From an uncultured Rhodospirillales bacterium (GTDB lineage: Bacteria; Pseudomonadota; Alphaproteobacteria; RF32; CAG-239): 49,274 nucleotides of DNA. Both the position numbers and the translations under genes were made by a program. Within the stretch, counting starts at the first letter, position 1. Each line of letters starts with the position of its first letter. Positions 6,108 through 13,193 of the stretch are shown piece after piece. Under the pieces are notes generated by a model. That model was not told the DNA's origin. It did no database searches and worked only from the letters and a program-made list of their open reading frames with translations. The stretch spans positions 1 through 49,274 of the forward strand of contig CACWLK010000014.1 of NCBI GenBank assembly GCA_902761715.1. Reading direction: 5' to 3'.

Positions 6108-7217
6108 ATGGAAAAGAAAGATAATTTAGGTAGCTTAAAACGTATAAAAATAAAAGGGTTTAAGTCTATTTCTACCCTTAGTATTGATATAGCTCCACTA
6201 AACATTATTGTCGGTCCCAATGGCGTCGGTAAAAGCAACTTTGTAGGGATTTTTGACCTATTATACAACATAGGTGCAAAACAACTTCAAAAATATATAG
6301 CTATAAATGGAGGAGCTAATCGTTTCTTACATTTCGGTTCTAAAGTTACAAATAGTATTTCTATTCAACTGGATTTTTCTATTAATCAGTATATATGTAA
6401 TCTTGTTTATGCTGTTGGAAACAAGTTTGTATTTGAAAAAGAAGAAGGGTGCGTTAATGGCGATTATGTTCCTAAATGTGTTAATTACACAAAATATGGA
6501 GAAGAAGAGACATCGCTTAATGCAACATCATATTCAATTGCTGGATATATTAAAACATATTTAAATGGCTTGAGGAAATATCATTTTCATGATACGACAA
6601 AAGAAAGTCCTTTAAAACAATCCGCCAATAAACGAGATAATATGCAACTTCGTGGCAATGGTTCTAATCTAGCTGCTATGTTATATAAGTTTAAAAATAA
6701 TGAAAAATATAAATATGATTACAATCAAATAGTTAGAACAATAAAGCTTGTAGCTCCATTTTTTGATGATTTCATATTAGAACCAGATGAAAACGATAAT
6801 ATTTTATTGGCTTGGAAACATCAGGATTCGGATGAGCATTTTGATTGTTTTGATTTTTCTGACGGTACGTTAAGATTTATTGCCTTGGTAACTTTACTAT
6901 TGCAACCTAGTGAATTTATTCCTCAAACAATATTAATTGATGAACCAGAATTAGGCTTACATCCATATGCTCTAAAAATATTAGCTGAATTATTTAAGAA
7001 TGCTACAAGAAATGGAAAACAAATTATAGCAACTTCCCAATCAGTATCTTTCATTAATGAATTTAGCTATGAAGATATAATAATTGCCGATAGAATTAAC
7101 GGACAATCTGTTTTTCGTCGTTTAGACAAAGAAGAAGTGCAAAATTGGCTAGATGAGTTTGCTATGGGAGATATTTGGGCTCGCAATATTATTGGAGGCA
7201 CGCCAAATGACTTTTAG
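6108..7217 (+). CDS. AAA/ABC-type ATPase, OLD-like (defence candidate)
   Basis: A 369-aa ATPase of the AAA_21/RecF-like group. Walker A is GPNGVGKSN (about residue 40), preceded by the usual FKSISTLSIDI strand. Walker B is ILIDEPELGLHP, followed by the sensor region KQIIATSQSVSFI. It ends in a segment typical of the family (EFAMGDIWARNIIGG). It has no nuclease domain of its own; that role would fall to the DUF4276 protein encoded by the next gene, which overlaps by 11 bases. ATPase plus TOPRIM-like pairs such as OLD, PARIS and AbiL are known anti-phage modules, so an abortive-infection function is a fair inference. Alternative starts are ATG 6096 and 6051. The codons are markedly A/T-rich. 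Confidence 0.85.
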   Translation: MEKKDNLGSLKRIKIKGFKSISTLSIDIAPLNIIVGPNGVGKSNFVGIFDLLYNIGAKQLQKYIAINGGANRFLHFGSKVTNSISIQLDFSINQYICNLVYAVGNKFVFEKEEGCVNGDYVPKCVNYTKYGEEETSLNATSYSIAGYIKTYLNGLRKYHFHDTTKESPLKQSANKRDNMQLRGNGSNLAAMLYKFKNNEKYKYDYNQIVRTIKLVAPFFDDFILEPDENDNILLAWKHQDSDEHFDCFDFSDGTLRFIALVTLLLQPSEFIPQTILIDEPELGLHPYALKILAELFKNATRNGKQIIATSQSVSFINEFSYEDIIIADRINGQSVFRRLDKEEVQNWLDEFAMGDIWARNIIGGTPNDF

Positions 7218-7797
7218 GAATATCTCTGTCATTTGTGAAGGAACAACTGAAAGTGACTTTATTAAACATTTAAGTCGTGTTTATTTTGTTCCTAAGCATA
7301 TTTGCCTTAAACCAATAATTATGGATGGTAATGTATCTATAGATAGGCTTGTTTATTTTGTTCATAGAGCAAATTATCCAATTTCAACTACATTTGTGGA
7401 TTACTATGGTATTAAAGGTAATCACAAAGAGAGTTGTGAAGAGTTAGAAGCCCTTCTAAAAGAAAAAGTTAAAAAAGAACATTTTATTCCTTATTTGCAA
7501 AAGCATGAAACAGAAGCATTATGGTTTTCAAATATAGATGTCATCAGTAAAGTTAAAAATGCAACAGTAGCTCAACAAAAAAAATTACAGACTATAATTA
7601 CTAACTATCCTAATCCTGAAAATATAAACAATAGCAGAGAGACTGCTCCTTCAAAACGTTTAATGTCTATTTTCAGTAATTATAATAAAATTATAGATGG
7701 AAATAGTATCGCACAAAACATTTCTATTGAGGAAATTAAATCCAAATGCCCTCGTTTTGCTAATTGGTTATCCCGAATAGAACAAGAAGTATACTAA
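7207..7797 (+). CDS. DUF4276 family protein, TOPRIM-like (partner of the ATPase)
   Basis: The start ATG 7207 lies inside the end of the ATPase gene, giving an 11-base overlap; a longer frame from 7153 is unlikely. The 196-aa product shows the DUF4276 pattern: a first acidic motif VICEGTTESDFIKHL, then TTFVDYYGI, then HETEALWFSN near the middle. This acidic layout resembles the TOPRIM fold found in OLD nucleases. It likely acts as the effector nuclease, or as a nucleic-acid-binding arm, controlled by the ATPase. It is not DUF4435, so the pair is not a canonical PARIS system. Confidence 0.8.
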   Translation: MTFRNISVICEGTTESDFIKHLSRVYFVPKHICLKPIIMDGNVSIDRLVYFVHRANYPISTTFVDYYGIKGNHKESCEELEALLKEKVKKEHFIPYLQKHETEALWFSNIDVISKVKNATVAQQKKLQTIITNYPNPENINNSRETAPSKRLMSIFSNYNKIIDGNSIAQNISIEEIKSKCPRFANWLSRIEQEVY

Positions 7798-7853
7798 GCA
7801 AGACTAATAAATTCTTATATAACAAAGATAAAACCCTACAGATAATTTTCTTC

Positions 7854-7902
7854 AAAATGTTAAACTTTCCTACAAATCCGCACAAAGTTTAACATTTTTT
7901 TG
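7854..7902 (+). terminator. strong terminator with 15-bp perfect stem
   Basis: Arms AAAATGTTAAACTTT (7854-7868) and AAAGTTTAACATTTT (7884-7898) with a 15-base loop, followed by more T residues. It ends the ATPase/DUF4276 transcript. The stem is A/T-rich but long. Confidence 0.75.
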
Positions 7903-7955
7903 TTTAGGGCATTTTAGTCATTTTCAAAACTATAGTATTTTCAGGCTTTTCAGAG

Positions 7956-7989
7956 AAAATGTTAAAGAATATCCATTTTTTAACATTTT
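7956..7989 (-). terminator. minus-strand terminator of the HTH gene
   Basis: Arms AAAATGTTAAA (7956-7966) and TTTAACATTTT (7979-7989) with a 12-base loop; reading leftward the stem runs into TTTTC. It lies 11 bases beyond the HTH gene stop. It shares the AAAATGTTAAA arm with the neighbouring terminator, so the two may be related copies. Confidence 0.6.
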
Positions 7990-8000
7990 TAAATTTGGGA

Positions 8001-8294
8001 TTATTTTTTGTTCTTTTCCATTTCTTTGGCAAGTTCATTTACGAGCTGCATATCACGGTCTTTGTATGCTTGTACCAACGGAGCGTAATATCTTGTGCTT
8101 TTTCCTTCACCGACATAAGGGATACGAATAATACCGGATGCTTTGTCTTCTTTTCGCATAGCCAGTAACGTAGCATAAGAAATTCCAAGAACACTGGCTG
8201 TTTGCTTCATATTAAGCCACTTTGTTTTCATTGCAATTTCAAGCTCGGCTTGTCCTTTTGTTGTATCAATGTGATTAAGATAAAGATTTTCCAA
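8001..8294 (-). CDS. helix-turn-helix (excisionase/MerR-like) protein
   Basis: About 97 aa if the TTG at 8294 is used, or 76 aa from the ATG at 8231 (MKTKWLN...); neither has a strong RBS. The DNA-binding core is WLNMKQTASVLGISYATLLAMRK, then a wing-like GEGKSTRYY. Similar small proteins act as excisionases or element repressors. A basic helical tail follows (KEMEKNKK). It is 41 bases downstream of the beta-helix gene on the same strand, so the two probably form an operon. A role in control or excision of the island is an inference. Confidence 0.65.
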   Translation of the reverse strand: MENLYLNHIDTTKGQAELEIAMKTKWLNMKQTASVLGISYATLLAMRKEDKASGIIRIPYVGEGKSTRYYAPLVQAYKDRDMQLVNELAKEMEKNKK

Positions 8295-8335
8295 CTCTTG
8301 AGCATAATCATCAATCTTATTGGTCTTTAAGACCT

Positions 8336-9541
8336 TTATAAAGCTGCTGATAGATTTACTGGCTGATCTGTTAAAAAGAACAGGTTATGCCAATTTGCGG
8401 AAGTAAAATGCACATTTTCATAGAAAACTTTGCCTTCAAAGATATTATTTTCAAAGAGAGTTTTTATAAATGAAATGTTTGATAAGCGGAAATTGGCATT
8501 CTTGGCAAATCTGCAATCTTTTAATATCAAGGCGTTGCTCATACCTTCTTTCATGTCATCAAGGGTAACATCTGAATTGAATATACAATTTTCAAACATT
8601 ACGACACTGGCAACAGATTGATACGACTTGTTTGGCTTGGCATTATAGTTGAAAACATCATTAAAAGTGCAATTCTTAAAGAATAGGGATTTTGAATTTT
8701 CATAGAACCAGAAGTTAAATGTGCAATTTTCAAACTCTAGCGTTCTGACATAAGTAAAGTTTAAGAATAAATCAGTAATGGTTTGAAATGAGCTTTCCGC
8801 ATAAAAATCAATATCTTTGAAATGAACTTTAAGATTATTGAAGCTCTCTGCCGTAACACTAACATGAGCAGCATATATAAAATCCTTTTTAATAGTAGGT
8901 GTTTCAAGAGAATATTCGCTTTCAAACCTATCAAACCATTCATTAAATCTTTTCTTATCAGTATTGATGATTTCTTCACGAAAGCCGCTGAATACTTTTG
9001 GTTTCGGTTGCTTTATATCTGTATTAAATATAGTGGCAAGGATAGATAATAAGAACTTTAAGGCATTTGCGTAATATGGAGCATATTGGTCAAGATACTT
9101 GCTTTTAATACAGATATTAGTCGGAAGCCTTAAAAGGAAGTCTTCAATAGCCTCAAACTCTTTCTTATCAGCATTATCATAGCATTTAATCAGTTCTTTT
9201 ATTGAGTTGCCGACATTTTTAGTATTGGGCTTATCGGCTAATTCATAGACATCGGAATATGCTTTAACAAAGTCTTTTGCAAAAGCAAAGACATCCGCCA
9301 TATTATTGCAGTAGATAAACTTATTGCCTTCTATCATTAAAGCAAGGTTCTTGGCATATTCTCGCTTCAAGAGAGCACAAATATGTTTCTCAAGATTTTT
9401 TGCCGATTCACCTTTATAAAGAAAAGAATGTAAGGGAGTAATCTCATATTTAAGCGTTTGATTGCCTATGGTTGATACTTCATCATTAAGATAAGTGTCG
9501 TCATTAAATTGCTGAACCTTGAAATTAACCCATTCTCTCAT
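8336..9541 (-). CDS. pentapeptide/beta-helix-like protein, about 401 aa
   Basis: I take ATG 9541 (MREWVNFKVQQ...) as start because GAG lies 7 bases upstream; a GTG at 9565 would add 8 residues. The N-terminal 230 residues are helical and unrecognised. The C-terminal part has degenerate FxxCxF repeats: LEFENCTFN, FFKNCTFND, MFENCIFNS, LKDCRFAKNANF, pointing to a right-handed quadrilateral beta-helix as in pentapeptide-repeat proteins. Such proteins can mimic DNA or act as scaffolds, but the repeats are too irregular to claim gyrase protection. It has no signal peptide. It probably forms an operon with the HTH gene. Confidence 0.65.
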   Translation of the reverse strand: MREWVNFKVQQFNDDTYLNDEVSTIGNQTLKYEITPLHSFLYKGESAKNLEKHICALLKREYAKNLALMIEGNKFIYCNNMADVFAFAKDFVKAYSDVYELADKPNTKNVGNSIKELIKCYDNADKKEFEAIEDFLLRLPTNICIKSKYLDQYAPYYANALKFLLSILATIFNTDIKQPKPKVFSGFREEIINTDKKRFNEWFDRFESEYSLETPTIKKDFIYAAHVSVTAESFNNLKVHFKDIDFYAESSFQTITDLFLNFTYVRTLEFENCTFNFWFYENSKSLFFKNCTFNDVFNYNAKPNKSYQSVASVVMFENCIFNSDVTLDDMKEGMSNALILKDCRFAKNANFRLSNISFIKTLFENNIFEGKVFYENVHFTSANWHNLFFLTDQPVNLSAAL

Positions 9542-9780
9542 AGCATTTCTCGTTACATAATACACCTAATTTTAGCATACTTTGTAAAAGGTTTAATTTT
9601 ATTTAATAGGTCAAAAACGAATCAGTAAAAATGATAAAATTGCCGATTCTGAAACCAATTTTAAGAAAATGAAGCACTTTTAAGCAAATTGTTCAAAAGT
9701 TTTTACCCCGACAAATATATTAATATCTATTTAAATATATTTAAATTGGCAATCAGATAAAATCACGCAAAAACAAACGC

Positions 9781-9810
9781 TTGACTTTGCTTTTGGAATG
9801 TTTTCATAAT
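9781..9810 (+). promoter_or_regulatory. predicted promoter of the 9.9-11.1 kb transcript
   Basis: TTGACT (9781-9786), an 18-base spacer and CATAAT (9805-9810), 55 bases before the 35-aa ORF. The A/T-rich 240 bases to its left, back to the divergent gene at 9541, hold nothing else that I can assign. Confidence 0.55.
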
Positions 9811-9865
9811 GAGCTTGTAAGGTGAATAACCTATCAATTTAACCATTAATGAAAGGAAGACTAAA

Positions 9866-9973
9866 ATGACTAAACTAATTCAAAAAATGTGTCTTCGCTG
9901 GAATTTGTATCTCTTAAAGAGAGAAGTTTCCAGAATTGAGAGACATGTTTTGGTGGCTCGTTTTGCTCACTAA
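9866..9973 (+). CDS. small basic protein or leader peptide, 35 aa
   Basis: ATG 9866 is preceded by GAAAGGAAG at ideal spacing, and the frame runs 35 codons to TAA 9971-9973. The peptide (MTKLIQKMCLRWNLYLLKRE, then VSRIERHVLVARFAH) is basic and amphipathic, with five Arg in the second two-thirds. It is the first gene after a good promoter and is followed by about 130 structured bases before the next gene. It could be a leader peptide for attenuation, a small toxin or a regulator. I recognise no family. The RBS, promoter and intact frame are the evidence that it is real. Confidence 0.55.
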   Translation: MTKLIQKMCLRWNLYLLKREVSRIERHVLVARFAH

Positions 9974-10001
9974 TAGCTAACAGCCCAAACTAATCAAACG
10001 A

Positions 10002-10071
10002 ATTTAGTTCTTTAACTAAATGGCTCGCAGGGGTGCCTGTATGTCATACAGAATTATTATGCCTTTTTTTT
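10002..10071 (+). promoter_or_regulatory. structured leader with two hairpins and a T8 run
   Basis: Hairpin A pairs ATTTAGTT (10002-10009) with AACTAAAT (10014-10021) over a CTTT loop. Hairpin B pairs CTGTAT (10037-10042) with ATACAG (10046-10051). Between them lies a G-rich stretch, GGCTCGCAGGGGTGCC. A run of eight T follows at 10064-10071. It resembles an attenuator or a weak terminator between the 35-aa ORF and the next gene. No known riboswitch consensus is recognised. Confidence 0.45.
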
Positions 10072-10103
10072 AACTTAAACCTAATTTTTGAAAAGGAATT
10101 AAA

Positions 10104-10544
10104 ATGTACGAAAACAAAAGACCTCCATTGTTGTATTATCCTCATTTGGAAGACAACAATATAAGCTACACCCAGTGTGTAGAAGAAACACAAGAGATTA
10201 TGAGGCAAGCCTATGATGGTCACGATAGCAAGAAAACTTATATCATTGACCCGATGATGGTGAAAACCGAAGACGAAGGTTATGCCGTGCCTCGTTTTAA
10301 CATCAATTCTTTGGATGGTATATTGCACGATTATAATGCTGATATAGAGCCAGAGTTATTAAACAGATTGTATATCGTGCTTGCTAAATGCTGTCTTAAT
10401 CTGGTTTTGAAGCCAATTTGTATCCTTACCGATATAAAACCCATCAGATTTCTGTGCTTTAGCGACAAGCAATCCGACATTATCAACAATACCTTTGCTG
10501 ATTATGCAGGATTTGATGCTCAAAAACCAATTTTACTCAATTAA
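10104..10544 (+). CDS. hypothetical protein, 146 aa
   Basis: ATG 10104 follows GAAAAGGAATTAAA, a good RBS. The protein starts MYENKRPPLLYYPHLED. It has an acidic first half, a central hydrophobic stretch around LLNRLYIVLAKCCLNLVLKPICIL that may be a buried helix rather than a true membrane span, and a polar C-terminus. I do not recognise it. It lies in the transcript that runs from the 35-aa ORF towards the serine recombinase and has codon use like its island neighbours. Confidence 0.65.
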   Translation: MYENKRPPLLYYPHLEDNNISYTQCVEETQEIMRQAYDGHDSKKTYIIDPMMVKTEDEGYAVPRFNINSLDGILHDYNADIEPELLNRLYIVLAKCCLNLVLKPICILTDIKPIRFLCFSDKQSDIINNTFADYAGFDAQKPILLN

Positions 10545-10569
10545 TACTTAATTTGAAAGGAAAAATAAA

Positions 10570-11097
10570 ATGCAAAACTTTTTAACAAAATATAACGCAA
10601 ACAAGATTGAAACATCAAAAGATGAGGGAATGCTAACTTTGGAGAAAGCCAAAGAAAGAATTTTGAACCTTTTGACCGAGAACATTCGGAACTTTAAGAA
10701 TGATACTTGGGACATTAGTAACCGTATGAATAAATTGATTACGGATACGGATAAGAACTCAATTTTCAATCTTCGTTTGGGAGGTAAACGTATCGCTCGT
10801 TATTCTTTGGATTTATTGACTAAAGAGCAAAAACTCAATTTCTTGGCTGATTTCTATACCAGCGTTGCCAATAATGAATTTGACAATGAGATTATAGAGT
10901 TTTTGGCTCAAGAAGTGGATAACGCAGCCGTGCGTAAGAAAGAAGCCAATGAACGCCGCCGCTTAAAGAAGAAAGCTCAAAAAGAGCAGAAAGCCAAAGA
11001 AGATGCGACAAAACAAGCTGAAGCAACAGCTAGAACCATTGCTGCAGCAGAACCAATGTTGCAAGAACTTGGAATTGTAACCGGAGCAGTTGCTTAA
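10570..11097 (+). CDS. hypothetical protein with charged coiled-coil tail, 175 aa
   Basis: ATG 10570 follows TGAAAGGAAAAATAAA, a good RBS, 25 bases after the previous stop. The N-terminal 115 residues are mixed and probably helical (RILNLLTENIRNFKND, then RLGGKRIARYSLDLLTKEQ). From about residue 120 there is a highly charged segment (KKEANERRRLKKKAQKEQKA) and an Ala-rich tail, typical of a coiled coil or nucleic-acid-binding arm. No family is recognised. It is probably co-transcribed with the 146-aa gene. Confidence 0.65.
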   Translation: MQNFLTKYNANKIETSKDEGMLTLEKAKERILNLLTENIRNFKNDTWDISNRMNKLITDTDKNSIFNLRLGGKRIARYSLDLLTKEQKLNFLADFYTSVANNEFDNEIIEFLAQEVDNAAVRKKEANERRRLKKKAQKEQKAKEDATKQAEATARTIAAAEPMLQELGIVTGAVA

Positions 11098-11111
11098 ATG
11101 GCAACGGAATG

Positions 11112-11143
11112 TATCAGGGGGCTAATCATATAGCCCCTTGATA
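11112..11143 (+). terminator. 13-bp hairpin after the 175-aa gene
   Basis: Arms TATCAGGGGGCTA (11112-11124) and TAGCCCCTTGATA (11131-11143), with one G-T wobble and a 6-base loop. No T-run follows directly, so termination would be weak or Rho-assisted; it may also protect the upstream mRNA from decay. Confidence 0.5.
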
Positions 11144-11222
11144 ACAAAGTGTAACATTTTCAGGAAAAAACAACGGGTTAGATTTTATTTTTTACTTTAA
11201 TTTTGATAAAGGAAACTATAAA

Positions 11223-11450
11223 ATGACAGGATTAAAAGAAGCATTGCGTAAGATTTCGTCAAAGCCTTTATCTGAAGAGGAATTGGAAAGAGGAGCTCGT
11301 CATCTAATCGGTTTTGCGAAATGTTTATTAGAAATGCGACAGGAGATAATGAATAATGAAAGCAATAATACTAACCAGAGTATCAACAAAAATGCAGGAA
11401 GAAGGCTTGAGCCTGCTTGCGCAGAGCAACCGTCTGCAAGATTATGCTGA
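11223..11450 (+). CDS. small hypothetical protein upstream of the serine recombinase, 75 aa
   Basis: ATG 11223 follows AAAGGAAACTATAAA, a good RBS. The first 40 residues form a plausible helical protein (LKEALRKISSKPLSEEELERGARHLIGFAK). The last 32 codons overlap the recombinase gene by 95 bases in another frame, so that end of the protein is a by-product of recombinase coding and is likely disordered. The overlap implies translational coupling. Function unknown; a recombination-associated role is suggested only by position. Confidence 0.6.
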   Translation: MTGLKEALRKISSKPLSEEELERGARHLIGFAKCLLEMRQEIMNNESNNTNQSINKNAGRRLEPACAEQPSARLC

Positions 11451-13017
11451 AAGAAAAGGTCTGGAAGTCATTAAAACCTTTGAGATTGTTGAGAGCTCAA
11501 CGCATGGCGAGCGTAAGCAATTTATGGAAATGATTAATTTCTGCAAGAAACAGAAAGAAACCATAGCTATTGTTGCGGATACAGTTGACAGGGTTCAGAG
11601 AAGTTTTAAGGAAAGTGTTCTTCTTGATGAGCTAATGCGAAAAGACAAGATTGAGTTGCACTTTTACCGTGAAGGCATGGTCTTAAACAGCAAATCCACA
11701 TCGGTTGATATTATGAGGTGGGACTTTTCGGTAATGGGTGCAAAAGCCTACGTTTTGCAACTCTCCGAGAATGTCCGACGTTCCAATGAGCAAAAGAACA
11801 AAAATGGTGAGATTACCGGACAAGCCCCTCTGGGATATGAAAATTATATCAATGAAAGAGGGAAGAAGTTCGTTAGACCGAAAGAGCCTGATGCCACAAT
11901 TATCAAACAACTCTTTGAAATGTATTCTTTAGGTAATACAAGCGTTGCGGAGCTTGTGCATTATGCCAATATAATGGGATTAAAGAGCCGCAAAGGCTCT
12001 CCTGTTTCCGTAAACACAATCCATTATCTGCTGGATAATCCTTTTTACTATGGCGAGATGCGGACATTCAGAGGTGTCATGCCTCATGTCTATACCCCGA
12101 TAATTACCAAAGAATTATGGGATTCGTGCCAAAAGCAAAAGGCAATAAGAGCCGGAGATATAAGCAAATACTCTCCAAAGCCAATGATTTTCAAAGGAAT
12201 TGTTCGTTGCGGCATAACAAACAGAACTTGTCCGACAGAGCTTAAAAAGAAAAGATTTCCCTATGTTGTATGTTGGAAACAAGATAAAACACGGATTTAT
12301 GTCCGTGAAGGAGAGCTTGTTAAACATATCTGTTCTATCCTCAATAGAATAAAACTCCCCAACAATGTGCTAAACGAACTCCAACAAGAATTAAAATCAT
12401 CCAAAGGGGCGGAACGTAAGTTCTACGCCCAAGAGATTAAAAAACTCCGTGAGGAACAGGATAAACTCAAAGAAAAGCTTAATAATTTGTTTGATATGCG
12501 TTTAGATGGAGAGCTTGATAGAGAAACCTTTGACCTGAAACGGAACGAAATACAGGTCAAAATAAACCGCTTAAAGAATAAGGTTACAGCCCATGAAAAA
12601 GCTGATAATAGCTTTGATGAAACACTTTTAGGTTTGTTGGATATTGCAACTCAAGCCGGAAATATCTTTGAGCGGTCGCAGAATCTTGACTTGAAGAGAT
12701 TATTACTGAAATTTGTTTTTGAGAGTCTGACTTTAACCGAAGGCGTATTAAGTTACAAACTGAAGTTTCCGTTTAACGAATTTGTGAATAGTAACATTTT
12801 GATGGCACAGGCTGCCAAAGCATACGAACCGAAGCAAACGCTTATAAATCAAGGCTTACCTGAAAATGATAACGAAAATGTACAGTTTGGGTCTTTAAAA
12901 TCATACGAACCGCAAATTCTTGATAAAAAACAAGAGGTTACATTAAAAAATGCAACCTCTCTCCAAATTGGTGATCCCAACGGGATTCGAACCCATATTA
13001 CCACCGTGAAAGGGTGA
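11356..13017 (+). CDS. large serine recombinase (integrase); reading frame ends inside tRNA-Glu
   Basis: A 553-aa protein starting at ATG 11356 behind CAGGAG. The N-terminal resolvase domain has the nucleophile Ser10 in ILTRVSTKMQ and the later Arg-containing segment ADTVDRVQRSF. The recombinase domain follows (GQAPLGYENY to NPFYYGEMR), then a reduced zinc-ribbon-like part (RCGITNRTCP) and a long coiled coil (about 350-410). The frame continues past the catalytic architecture through the tRNA terminator and ends within the tRNA-Glu gene (GDPNGIRTHITTVKG). It is the likely integrase of the island, with attR at or near the tRNA 3' end. The native stop may have been lost at the junction. Confidence 0.88.
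   Translation: MKAIILTRVSTKMQEEGLSLLAQSNRLQDYAERKGLEVIKTFEIVESSTHGERKQFMEMINFCKKQKETIAIVADTVDRVQRSFKESVLLDELMRKDKIELHFYREGMVLNSKSTSVDIMRWDFSVMGAKAYVLQLSENVRRSNEQKNKNGEITGQAPLGYENYINERGKKFVRPKEPDATIIKQLFEMYSLGNTSVAELVHYANIMGLKSRKGSPVSVNTIHYLLDNPFYYGEMRTFRGVMPHVYTPIITKELWDSCQKQKAIRAGDISKYSPKPMIFKGIVRCGITNRTCPTELKKKRFPYVVCWKQDKTRIYVREGELVKHICSILNRIKLPNNVLNELQQELKSSKGAERKFYAQEIKKLREEQDKLKEKLNNLFDMRLDGELDRETFDLKRNEIQVKINRLKNKVTAHEKADNSFDETLLGLLDIATQAGNIFERSQNLDLKRLLLKFVFESLTLTEGVLSYKLKFPFNEFVNSNILMAQAAKAYEPKQTLINQGLPENDNENVQFGSLKSYEPQILDKKQEVTLKNATSLQIGDPNGIRTHITTVKG
12925..12960 (-). terminator. terminator of tRNA-Glu (minus strand)
   Basis: Arms AGAGGTTACATT (12933-12944) and AATGCAACCTCT (12949-12960, one G-T wobble). 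Reading leftward it ends in TTGTTTTTT. It lies 8 bases past the CCA end of the tRNA gene and inside the recombinase reading frame. Confidence 0.8.
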
Positions 13018-13043
13018 TGTCCTAACCATTAGACGATGGGACC
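12969..13043 (-). tRNA. tRNA-Glu (anticodon TTC)
   Basis: Reading the minus strand, 75 bases fold as a cloverleaf. The acceptor GGTCCCA pairs with TGGGATC (one G-T). The D-arm is rich in TAATGGTTAGGA, the anticodon loop CTTTCAC gives anticodon TTC for Glu, the T-loop is GTTCGAATC, and the 3' end is an encoded CCA. The serine recombinase frame ends inside it, which marks it as the probable insertion target of the island. The gene is intact. Confidence 0.95.
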
Positions 13044-13061
13044 GTATAATGACTGACACTT

Positions 13062-13090
13062 TATATACAGATAAAAATATCTTAGGTCAA
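13062..13090 (-). promoter_or_regulatory. promoter of tRNA-Glu
   Basis: On the minus strand, TTGACC (13090-13085), a 17-base spacer and TATATA (13067-13062), about 19 bases before the mature 5' end. This is a normal position for a tRNA promoter. Confidence 0.65.
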
Positions 13091-13130
13091 GATTTTTTTT
13101 TAGAATTTTTCATTTTTATTAATACAACTA

Positions 13131-13158
13131 TTGATTTATTTATTTTTTCATATATAAT
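13131..13158 (+). promoter_or_regulatory. promoter of the 60-aa gene
   Basis: TTGATT (13131-13136), a 16-base spacer and a perfect TATAAT (13153-13158), 35 bases before the ATG at 13194. Confidence 0.55.
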
Positions 13159-13193
13159 AATAGTTGATTTAGTTATAAAGTGCCGGAGCTGTA

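Larger units (their letters stand above)
3750..12968. mobile_element. accessory island next to tRNA-Glu, limits partly inferred
   Basis: The right end is placed at the tRNA-Glu 3' end, where the serine recombinase frame enters the tRNA. The left end is not visible; I found no second copy of the tRNA 3' end in the window. The content is typical of integrated elements: DUF3768, DUF1737, two recombinases, an excisionase-like HTH protein, an ATPase/DUF4276 pair and unknown genes. The metal cassette to the left may belong to it or be a separate acquisition. Confidence 0.55.

Noticed and set aside
6108..7797. Canonical PARIS (AriA/AriB) system
   Set aside because: The second gene has the DUF4276 pattern, not DUF4435; only a general analogy is claimed.
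8336..9541. Qnr-like pentapeptide gyrase-protection protein
   Set aside because: Repeats are irregular and limited to the C-terminal part, and a long unrelated N-terminal region is present.
10002..10071. Known metabolite riboswitch
   Set aside because: Hairpins are present but match no riboswitch consensus that I know; recorded as a generic structured leader.
1..12968. A left attachment site repeating the tRNA-Glu 3' end
   Set aside because: I looked for the T-arm/acceptor sequence (GATTCGAACCC and neighbours) to the left and saw no second copy; the left limit may be outside the window.
12969..13017. C-terminal peptide GDPNGIRTHITTVKG as a real protein domain
   Set aside because: It is a translation of the tRNA-Glu gene in antisense, a well-known artefact peptide; kept only as evidence of where the recombinase frame ends.
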